From Trinickia violacea (GTDB lineage Bacteria; Pseudomonadota; Gammaproteobacteria; Burkholderiales; Burkholderiaceae), in the NCBI RefSeq assembly GCF_005280735.1, contig NZ_CP040077.1, positions 4,464,001 through 4,528,000 on the forward strand: a stretch of DNA of 64,000 nucleotides, in the 5' to 3' direction. Under the pieces are notes generated by a model. The model saw only the letters and a list, made by a program, of their open reading frames with translations. It had not been told where the DNA came from and did no database searches. Shown in pieces: positions 17,384 through 23,645 of this stretch. Every line of letters begins with the position of its first letter. Position 1 is the stretch's first letter. The position numbers and the translations under genes were made by a program.

Positions 17384-17398
17384 TTCCCGAATTGTTGG
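17379..17398 (-). promoter_or_regulatory. Putative LysR operator (copy 2)
   Basis: The minus-strand sequence ccaacaattcgggaattgcc contains the perfect inverted repeat CAATTC-N2-GAATTG (17381-17394). It lies between the divergent LysR and ATPase genes, 21 bases before the LysR ATG, and recurs at 10627-10646. Confidence 0.7.
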
Positions 17399-17418
17399 AT
17401 TAGGCATAACATCAAGTC

Positions 17419-18390
17419 ATGCCCAATCTCCGCAGAAAACTGCCGAGCGCGAACGCGCTGTTCGTCTTCGAGGCCGCCGCGCGCTGCGGCAACTTCACGC
17501 GCGCGGCCGAGGAGCTTTACGTCAGCCAGCCCGCCGTGAGCCGCATGCTCGCGCGCATGGAAGACCGGCTCGGCGTGCGCCTGTTCGAGCGCGTGCACGG
17601 CGGCATCGAGCTCACGGAGAACGGCAGAATTCTCTATCGCAAGATCGCCGAAGGGTTTGTCGGCATCGAAGACGCGATACGGGAAATCGAGGCGCGCAAG
17701 ACGGGGGTGGAAGCGGTCACGCTGTCGGTATCGACGGCGTTTACGACGCACTGGCTGATGCCGCGCTTGAATCGTCTGAACCAGGCGTTTCCGTCTGTCG
17801 ATCTGCGCTTTCAGTTGATATCGGGGCGGCTGGGCGGGCCGCTCGTGGACGTCGATCTCGGCATGCGCTTCGTGAAGAACGACGAAATCGACGAGCACTG
17901 CCGTCTCGTGATGCCTGAGACGCTCTTGCCCGTGTGCAACGCGCGCTATCACGAAGCGGCGCTAGCGGATGCCGGCGGCGACCACGACGACACCGTGATC
18001 GTGATGGACGACGAAGAGCGCGGCTGGCACGAGCGCTTTGCCGCATTCGCGGAGCACCGGCGGCGCGCGGCAAACATGCTGAGCTTCAACGATTACGCGA
18101 TCGTCGTGCAAGCGGCGCTGCTTGGGCAGGGGGTGGCGCTTGGGTGGCTTTCGGTGGTGTCGCACTGGCTGGCGCAAGGGGCGCTGTTGCCTGCGGAGCA
18201 GGAGCTGATCGTGACGAATCGGCGTTGTGTGCTCATGACGCCGCTAAACCGGCCGCTACGGCCGGTCGTCGCTGAGGTGCGCGATTGGATCATCGCTGAG
18301 ACGCATCATGATATGCGTACTGTCGATCGCATTTATCCGGAGCTCGAATTGCGTGATGCGATGCGGCGCGCTGGGATGGCGCTGCGTTAG
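17419..18390 (+). CDS. LysR-family regulator (GcvA-like)
   Basis: A 323-residue transcription factor. The N-terminal winged helix-turn-helix spans about residues 10-68 (NFTRAAEELYVSQPAVSRML), followed by a linker helix and a periplasmic-binding-like effector domain. The opening pattern, LPSANALFVFEAAARCGNFT, is typical of the GcvA group. It is divergent from the ATPase operon; the operator candidate lies in the gap, so it should activate that operon and repress itself. The same site upstream of the binding-protein gene makes it the likely regulator of the whole split transport system. The effector is probably the transported amine. Confidence 0.9.
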   Translation: MPNLRRKLPSANALFVFEAAARCGNFTRAAEELYVSQPAVSRMLARMEDRLGVRLFERVHGGIELTENGRILYRKIAEGFVGIEDAIREIEARKTGVEAVTLSVSTAFTTHWLMPRLNRLNQAFPSVDLRFQLISGRLGGPLVDVDLGMRFVKNDEIDEHCRLVMPETLLPVCNARYHEAALADAGGDHDDTVIVMDDEERGWHERFAAFAEHRRRAANMLSFNDYAIVVQAALLGQGVALGWLSVVSHWLAQGALLPAEQELIVTNRRCVLMTPLNRPLRPVVAEVRDWIIAETHHDMRTVDRIYPELELRDAMRRAGMALR

Positions 18391-18410
18391 GGTGTGGTCG
18401 TCGATTCGGG

Positions 18411-18526
18411 GCGGTTGGTTTTTTTGCCTGCGGCGCGTTGTTGTCGTTCGCTTGGGTTTGTCTGTCGTGCAACTTTGATTTCGCGCCGTTCCGTATAGTC
18501 CGTCCCTCCCCGGGACCGGGGTCACT
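18411..18526 (+). repeat. Dispersed repeat, left copy, part A (before the IS)
   Basis: This stretch, just downstream of the LysR gene, is homologous in inverted orientation to about 22051-22165. Shared landmarks are cgcttgggtttg, gtgcaactttga, ccgttccgtat and gtccctccccgggaccgggg. It ends where the IS110-family element begins. Confidence 0.85.
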
Positions 18527-18532
18527 AATGAG

Positions 18533-18546
18533 ATGGTCAGCCTGAC
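18533..18546 (+). repeat. Left subterminal inverted repeat of the IS
   Basis: atggtcagcctgac, an exact 14-base reverse complement of the right repeat at 19877-19890. Confidence 0.9.
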
Positions 18547-18548
18547 CG

Positions 18549-18584
18549 AAGCAGCCCGATCGGCTTACGCTGATCGGGCTGCTT
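18549..18584 (+). other. 13-bp stem-loop before the transposase start
   Basis: The perfect arms aagcagcccgatc and gatcgggctgctt enclose a 10-base loop and end 18 bases before the transposase ATG. It may limit read-through or ribosome access, or form part of the element's junction promoter or recognition structure. Confidence 0.7.
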
Positions 18585-18602
18585 CCTTTTCGGGAGATCG
18601 TC

Positions 18603-19628
18603 ATGGACCCCATCTCGTTGATCGGAATCGATCTTGGCAAGCATTGCTTCCACCTGCACGCGCAGTCGGCCTCGGGCCGCATGGTGTGGCGCAAGAAGCT
18701 CACGCGCAGCCAGATGTTCACCCTGCTTGGCAATGTTCCGAGCTGTACGGTGGTCATGGAAGCGTGTGCGGGTGCGCACTGGGTGGCGCGGCGGGTCGAG
18801 GCACTGGGCCATCAGGCCAAGCTGATCTCCCCGCAGTTCGTCAAACCATTCCTGCAGAGCAACAAGAACGATTTCGCCGATGCGCAGGCGATCTGCGAGG
18901 CGGCCTCGCGCCCGAGCATGCGCTTCGTCAGTGCGCGCAACGAGGCGCAGCAAACCCTCTCGGCCTTGCACCGCGTGCGCGAGGGGCTGGTGCGCGATCG
19001 CACCGGCACGGTCAATCAGATTCATGCCTTTTTGCTGGAATTCGGCGTGAGTTTGCCCACAGGGATGGCCGTCATTCGCCGGCTGCCGGCCGTGCTGGGC
19101 GCGCATGATCTGCCGCCGCGGCTGATCGCGCTGCTCGAGCGTCTGCAGGCGCATTTCAAGTACCTCGATGCACAAATTGGCGAGATCGAGGGCGATCTGA
19201 TGCGGCAACTGCGGGAGGATGAGCGCAGCCAGCGTTTGCTGGAGATTCCGGGCATCGGGCCGATCACGGCCAGCGTGCTGGCGAGCGAATTGGGCGACGC
19301 GCGGCAGTTCGCGTCGGCCCGGCAGTTCGCGGCGTCCGTCGGGCTGGTGCCGCGCCAATACAGCACGGGCGGCAAGCCGACGCTGCTGGGGATCAGCAAG
19401 CGCGGCGACAAGAATTTAAGGCGGCTGTTGGTGCAATGCGCGAAGGCCGTCATGCAGCACATCGAGCGGCGCACCGATCGCTTGGGCGCCTGGGTGCGCG
19501 GCCTGCTGAGCCGACGGCATGCGAACGTGGTGGCGTGCGCGCTGGCGAACAAGTTGGCGAGGATCGCCTGGGCCATCCTCGCCAGAGGCACGCACTACCA
19601 AGGTGCTCAGGCTGTAGCCGCAGCCTGA
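18603..19628 (+). CDS. IS110-family transposase
   Basis: A 341-residue transposase of full family length. The N-terminal RuvC-like DEDD domain shows Asp in IGIDLGKHCFHL, Glu in VVMEACAGAHW and the Asp pair in NKNDFADAQAIC. The C-terminal transposase_20 domain carries LLEIPGIGPITASVLASELG and the probable nucleophilic serine in LLGISKRGDKNLR. Such enzymes act with an element-encoded guide RNA and recombine a circular intermediate into the target. The gene is intact and has no frameshift, so the element may still be active. Confidence 0.93.
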   Translation: MDPISLIGIDLGKHCFHLHAQSASGRMVWRKKLTRSQMFTLLGNVPSCTVVMEACAGAHWVARRVEALGHQAKLISPQFVKPFLQSNKNDFADAQAICEAASRPSMRFVSARNEAQQTLSALHRVREGLVRDRTGTVNQIHAFLLEFGVSLPTGMAVIRRLPAVLGAHDLPPRLIALLERLQAHFKYLDAQIGEIEGDLMRQLREDERSQRLLEIPGIGPITASVLASELGDARQFASARQFAASVGLVPRQYSTGGKPTLLGISKRGDKNLRRLLVQCAKAVMQHIERRTDRLGAWVRGLLSRRHANVVACALANKLARIAWAILARGTHYQGAQAVAAA

Positions 19629-19876
19629 CACTCTGCGCCGCTTGCGTTAGCTTTTACCCTAGTCACTTCCTGGTTTTGCGACGCGAGATACGTGAAGACA
19701 TAAACGGCTCAACGGCCGGGCAAGCAACCTGAAAGACAAAACAGCGTTCCCATGCTGAGTCACTTTTGAGGTTTGCCCGGTGCGGCTCTCATCATGGGGC
19801 GGAAACCTGTTTCCACAGCGACCCCGGATAGATTTGCGCACGTCCAATTTACGTCAACACCACCTCGCTTGCAAAA
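19629..19876 (+). ncRNA. Candidate guide RNA (seekRNA/bridge RNA) region of the IS
   Basis: The 248 noncoding bases between the transposase stop and the right inverted repeat are where IS1111-type elements encode their guide RNA. The segment contains gtcacttttg at 19759-19768, identical to the target site rebuilt from the two IS flanks, and gacaaaa at 19735-19741, the complement of the right flank. RNA boundaries cannot be set from sequence alone. Confidence 0.45.
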
Positions 19877-19890
19877 GTCAGGCTGACCAT
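19877..19890 (+). repeat. Right subterminal inverted repeat of the IS
   Basis: gtcaggctgaccat, the exact reverse complement of the left repeat. Confidence 0.9.
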
Positions 19891-19893
19891 AGA

Positions 19894-20012
19894 TTTTGTC
19901 CTTGCCAAAAGTAACCAAAAGCGCGTCCTCGCCGGACGGCCTACCCGGAGGCACTCAACCCTGTTAGTACCGATGTCCCGAGCGCTACCGTGGGAAACCG
20001 TTATCGCTCGCC
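19894..20012 (+). repeat. Dispersed repeat, left copy, part B (after the IS)
   Basis: This continues the interrupted repeat and is homologous in inverted orientation to about 21940-22058. Landmarks are ttgccaaaagtaaccaaaag, cgcgtcct, ggcactcaaccctgttagta and gtgggaaaccgttat. Homology stops at gctcgcc. Confidence 0.85.
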
Positions 20013-20114
20013 TTTAGTCCCGTTTGCATGCGGCACAGTATTTCGTCCGTTCGCGTCAAATCGGCGATGCAGGTCAGGAAAGACCTGAAAGTGCTTGTCT
20101 TGCGGTGGGCCCAC

Positions 20115-20294
20115 GCACTTGCACTTGCACTTGCACTTGCACTTGCACTTGCACTTGCACTTGCACTTGCACTTGCACTTGCACCTGCACTTGCACTTGC
20201 ACCTGCACTTGCACTTGGGCTTGGGCTTGGGCTTGGGCTTGGGCTTGGGCTTGGGCTTCGGCTTCGGCTTCGGCTTCGGCTTCGGCTTCGGCTT
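20115..20294 (+). repeat. Hexanucleotide tandem array, 30 units in three blocks
   Basis: 180 bases of uninterrupted 6-base repeats: 17 units of GCACTT (two of them GCACCT), then 7 of GGGCTT, then 6 of CGGCTT. Every reading frame stays open through it, giving dipeptide repeats such as Lys-Pro/Lys-Cys on the minus strand and Leu-Ala on the plus strand. I treat it as a noncoding minisatellite, because no frame has a plausible start context or a recognisable domain beyond the repeat. Confidence 0.95.
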
Positions 20295-20439
20295 GCTTCC
20301 AATCGTAGGCAACGGGGGGTGCGGGCAAACCGGTAGCTTCGATTTGGTTCGAACGGACCTCATCACGTGCCGCGTACTGATATGACTCCCGCTGTCAATC
20401 GGGATCGGTTTTCCAGTTTTCAACTGCATGTTGTCCGAA

Positions 20440-20624
20440 TTTCCTGAGGGCGGCGTAGCAGTAAGTCTCGACGGTGGATCACGCTGATATCCGCGGGTTG
20501 GCTACCGCATTACAGATGTCCGCCCAATAAGCCTACCGCTATCTAACGCCGCAAGTCGGATGCAATCCGTTGCGTAGTACGCTCGCGGGTTACTCAGGTG
20601 CCGGGCTACGCCGCCCTCAGGAAA
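20440..20624. repeat. 185-bp element bounded by perfect 20-bp inverted repeats
   Basis: tttcctgagggcggcgtagc at 20440-20459 is the exact reverse complement of 20605-20624. The 145 bases between carry no gene. It could be a MITE-like element or a dispersed palindromic repeat. I see no convincing target duplication. The interval from 20295 to 20439 holds nothing I can identify. Confidence 0.65.
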
Positions 20625-20672
20625 CACCTTCTCAAGTGGCCAGGGTAATTCAAGCGTCGCGCAGGCGTTGCG

Positions 20673-21800
20673 TCACGCCATGCGCACCTCGGGCCGCGCG
20701 GCGAGCGACATCGCGAGCCGGCTGATGTCCCAGATGAAGCCGCTCAGTTCCCGGGCGAGCGCGACGACCGCAATGTTCTTTGGCTTGCCACGTGCGACAA
20801 GCTTGCGATAACGCCCACACAGGCGCACCTGCGCATCCCAGGCACGATCAACGATGGGTTTGGGGATGCCCTCGTGGCGACGCTGAATCTCCGGACTCAC
20901 ACGGGCCGGATGCTGGTAGCTCCAAGCGGCTTCGACAAGCAGCTTTCTCGCATAGCTGTTGCCGTTCTTGGTGATACTGCCTTGACGGCGCTTCTCGCCC
21001 GACGAATGCTCGCATGGCGTCACCCCCAGCCAAGCCATCAACTGGCGTGGCTGGGCAAAGCGCGATAGATCGCCCAGTTCGGCAAGCAGGCCCACCGCCG
21101 TAGTGAACTGCACGCCGCGCATGGCCTGCAGGCACAGCACCGCTGGATAAAAGCGCCAGTCGACGGCCGCCTCGCGCAACGCGGTCTCCAACCGTTCGCA
21201 TTGCGCGAGACGATCCTCGATCGTGCGCCGATGTTCCTCGAACGCCAGTTGCTGCCAGGCGCTGTCGAACGCAAATGTGCTCAGCCAGCGCCGGTGCGCA
21301 GGTCCCCAGTCGGCTCGGCCGGCATAACGCACATCGTGCGAGAGTAAAGCCCTTCAGGCGTTGCCGTGCACGTTTCAGATCGTCCTTGGCGCTGGCCCAC
21401 GCGCGGGCCAGATCGCGAAATGCTTCGTCTTCGACGCTGGGCACATAGACCGCTGACAGGTCGCCGGCACGCAGTGCCCGCACCAATTTGATCGCATCGC
21501 GCCGATCGGTCTTCACGCGCTCTCCCGGCTTCCTGGGAATCAGGACGGAGCGCACACCATGCAGTCGAACCCCTTCTGCGCGAGCTGGCGGTAAAGCGCG
21601 TAGCCGCACGGCCCCGCTTCGTAGACGATGCCGATGCGCCGCGCCTTCGACTGCAGGCGCTTGCACAGGCGATCGATATCCGTCTTGGTCGTACCGATCT
21701 TGCTAAGCAGTTCGACCTCGCCCGCGCCAAGCGCATAGGCGACCGTGATCGAATCCTTATGGACATCAAGACCGACGTACAGAGTGCTATCGTGTTCCAT
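20673..21800 (-). pseudogene. Decayed IS110-family transposase (two frameshifts)
   Basis: The protein begins MEHDSTLYVGLDVHKDSITV and keeps the DEDD landmarks (Asp in VGLDVHKDS, Glu in VYEAGPCGY, Asp pair in VKTDRRDAIK). The reading frame breaks near 21541, between DCMVCAPS and LIPRKPGERVKTDRRD, consistent with loss of one base. It breaks again near 21345, between RLKGFTL and DVRYAGRADWG. The C-terminal half (QAMRGVQFTTAVGLLAELGD..., GSITKNGNSYARKLLVEAAW) is open to the normal end. Together the pieces would make a transposase of about 375 residues. It is clearly a different subgroup from the intact element at 18.6 kb. The element's ends could not be placed. Confidence 0.85.
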
Positions 21801-21939
21801 GCTGGCCTCCGCGGTGGACATCGCCGGGTGTGGCCCTGTCCACACCGTGCGGCTCTGGCAGCGATGCTAACCCGCGTTTGATGCCTCGCGGCGGGCCAGC
21901 CTCTACCTCACGGGAGTCATACTGACTAACCGGACGCGC
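21801..21939. other. Noncoding region 5' of the decayed transposase
   Basis: This is probably the upstream end of the degenerate IS110-family element, where group IS110 members encode their guide RNA. An imperfect palindrome around ggtgtggccctgtccacacc (about 21827-21848) is present. I see no gene here, and the outer border against the dispersed repeat is only approximate. Confidence 0.4.
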
Positions 21940-22165
21940 GGCGAGCAATAACGGTTTCCCACGGTTGACCTTGGAACGCCGGTACTAACAGGGTTGAGTG
22001 CCTCCGGGCAAGGCCGTCCGCCCAGGACGCGCTTTTGGTTACTTTTGGCAAGGACAAAAGTAACCCCGGTCCCGGGGAGGGACGGACCATACGGAACGCC
22101 GCGAATTCAAAGTTGCACCACAAACCCAAGCAAACAAAACCAACGCCGTAAGGCAAAAACATCAC
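21940..22165 (-). repeat. Dispersed repeat, right copy, uninterrupted
   Basis: An inverted copy of the repeat at 18411-18526 plus 19894-20012, here without an insertion. Its centre is a REP-like palindrome, ggttactttt/aaaagtaacc, with a 9-base loop (22037-22065). It begins inside the last codons of the small AraC gene and runs downstream of it, as the left copy runs downstream of the LysR gene. Confidence 0.85.
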
Positions 22166-22479
22166 CGCCCAGCAAGACACGCACTCGGCGTGATACCGAG
22201 CGTGCGCTTGAAATGCCGCCCAAGATGACTCTGGTCAAAGAAGCCAACTTCGGCGGCAACAACCGACGGCGGCACGCCACCCCGCAAGAGCCGCTCCGCG
22301 TGCCTAACGCGCACAAGACACACATAGCGATGCGGCGAAATCCCCACCTGCGCGCGAAAGAGAGCCGCAAACCGCGACACGCTTAATTCCGCAGCAGCCG
22401 CAAGCGTCGCAAGCGGCACAGGCTGCGCGAAAGAAGCCTCGATGAATTCGATTGCCCGCTGGATCGGTTCGGTCACCAT
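22162..22479 (-). CDS. Stand-alone AraC-type HTH protein
   Basis: A 105-residue protein consisting only of the AraC/XylS DNA-binding domain. The two helix-turn-helix motifs are VPLATLAAAAELSVSRFAAL and VPPSVVAAEVGFFDQSHLGR, followed by FKRTLGITPS. No sensor domain is present, and the frame upstream is occupied by the oxidoreductase gene 11 bases away, so this is the natural length rather than a truncation. It is the last gene of the oxidase operon. Small AraC proteins of this kind (SoxS/MarA-like length) act without a ligand domain. Confidence 0.83.
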   Translation of the reverse strand: MVTEPIQRAIEFIEASFAQPVPLATLAAAAELSVSRFAALFRAQVGISPHRYVCLVRVRHAERLLRGGVPPSVVAAEVGFFDQSHLGRHFKRTLGITPSACLAGR

Positions 22480-22490
22480 CGCGCCCGCCC

Positions 22491-23645
22491 CTATGCCGCC
22501 TGCGGCGCCCGGCTCGCGACGGTGGCGAAGCGGCGGATGTCGAACGGTTCGAGCGGCGTGCTCGTCGCGCCCGTATCGATCAGCTCGGCCATCACGTCGC
22601 CTACCCCCGGTCCGAGCTGGAAGCCGTGTCCGCAGAAACCGAACGCGTAGTAGAGGCCGCTTACGTTGCCGCTCGCGCCCATGATCGGCTTGTCGTCAGG
22701 CATGTAGCCTTCGATGCCGCTCCACACGCGGATGATGTTGAGCCGCGTGAGCACAGGCGCCACGCGATACAACTGACGAAACTGCAGCAGCGTGTTCTGC
22801 GGCAGCACATACGCGCGCCGCACGTCGGGATAGGCCGGGCCGCGCGCGCAGCCGCCAAGCACGATGTTGCCGCGCGCGACCTGGCGGAAATACACGACCT
22901 CTTCCATCAGCGGCGACGAGACGCCGACCACCGGCTTGAAGCTGTAGCGGACCGGCTCGGTCACGGCCATCTGCGGGCCGTGCACGGCGATCGGCACGGG
23001 CTCGCCGAATTGCTCGGAAAGCAGGCTGCCCCACGCGCCCGCAGTGATCAGCAATTGCGGCGCGCGAAACACGCGGCCGTCGGTGCTGGTCGCGCGAAAC
23101 TCGGCACCCTCTTTTTCGACGGTGACGATCTCAGTGTTCTCGACCATGTGCGCCCCGAGGCGCGCCGCGGCACGCCCGAATGCGGGCGCGGCGAGACGCG
23201 GGTTCGCGTGGCCGTCCGTCGCGGAATACGATCCGGCCAGCACCTCGGGACCGAGGAACGGAAAGCGCGCACGCATCGCGTCGCCGCGCACGAGTTCGAG
23301 ATTGAGGCCGTAGTGGCTCGCTTCCTTCGCGTAGGTTTCGAGCATGTCGGCCTGCTCTTCGCGATAGCAGACGCGGATATGGCCCGACGGCAGAAACTCC
23401 GCGTCGTGGCCGATCAGCTCGGGCAGCTTGCCCCAGATCTCGCGCGAACGGTTCGCAAGCGGCAGTTGCGGCAGGAAGCGCCCCTGGCGCCGCACGTTGC
23501 CGAAATTGGTGCCGCTCGCCTGCTGGCCGATCAAGCCGCGTTCGATGAGGATCACCGAGCGCCCGCGCTTGCGCAGGAAGAACGCGGCGGACGCGCCCAT
23601 GATGCCGCCGCCGACGATGATCACATCCGCTTCGATCGTGCTCAT
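22491..23645 (-). CDS. FAD-dependent oxidoreductase, HcnC/opine oxidase beta-subunit type
   Basis: A 384-residue DAO-superfamily flavoprotein. The FAD Rossmann motif is IIVGGGIMGASAAFFLRKRG, followed by GQQASGTNFGNVRRQG, as in the catalytic beta subunits of opine (octopine/nopaline) oxidases, hydrogen cyanide synthase HcnC and proline/hydroxyproline dehydrogenases. Its ATG overlaps the stop of the upstream HcnB-like gene (ATGA). With HcnA- and HcnB-like partners it should form a heteromeric, membrane-linked dehydrogenase. The substrate is probably an opine, D-amino acid or cyclic imino acid; glycine-to-HCN is less likely because the cluster has extra catabolic genes. Confidence 0.85.
   Translation of the reverse strand: MSTIEADVIIVGGGIMGASAAFFLRKRGRSVILIERGLIGQQASGTNFGNVRRQGRFLPQLPLANRSREIWGKLPELIGHDAEFLPSGHIRVCYREEQADMLETYAKEASHYGLNLELVRGDAMRARFPFLGPEVLAGSYSATDGHANPRLAAPAFGRAAARLGAHMVENTEIVTVEKEGAEFRATSTDGRVFRAPQLLITAGAWGSLLSEQFGEPVPIAVHGPQMAVTEPVRYSFKPVVGVSSPLMEEVVYFRQVARGNIVLGGCARGPAYPDVRRAYVLPQNTLLQFRQLYRVAPVLTRLNIIRVWSGIEGYMPDDKPIMGASGNVSGLYYAFGFCGHGFQLGPGVGDVMAELIDTGATSTPLEPFDIRRFATVASRAPQAA

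Larger units (their letters stand above)
18527..19893 (+). mobile_element. IS110-family (IS1111-type) insertion sequence, intact
   Basis: An element of about 1.37 kb with one intact transposase gene. Subterminal 14-bp inverted repeats, atggtcagcctgac and gtcaggctgaccat, lie a few bases inside each end, the hallmark of the IS1111 group. The ends were placed by comparing the interrupted repeat with its uninterrupted inverted copy at 22040-22070: flanks ggggtcact and ttttgtcc become contiguous in the empty site (ggggttacttttgtcc). Uncertainty is two or three bases at each end. There is no clear target duplication. The long noncoding part is downstream of the transposase. Confidence 0.88.

Noticed and set aside
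20115..20294. A possible CRISPR array
   Set aside because: Units are six bases with no spacers, so it is a simple tandem repeat.
20001..20429. A minus-strand frame with Lys-Pro and Lys-Cys dipeptide repeats
   Set aside because: Hexamer repeats keep all frames open, and the flanks show no domain or ribosome site; it is repeat-driven, not a gene.
21540..21800. Programmed frameshifting in the second transposase
   Set aside because: There is no slippery heptamer at either break and IS110 transposases are not known to need it; two independent indels are simpler.
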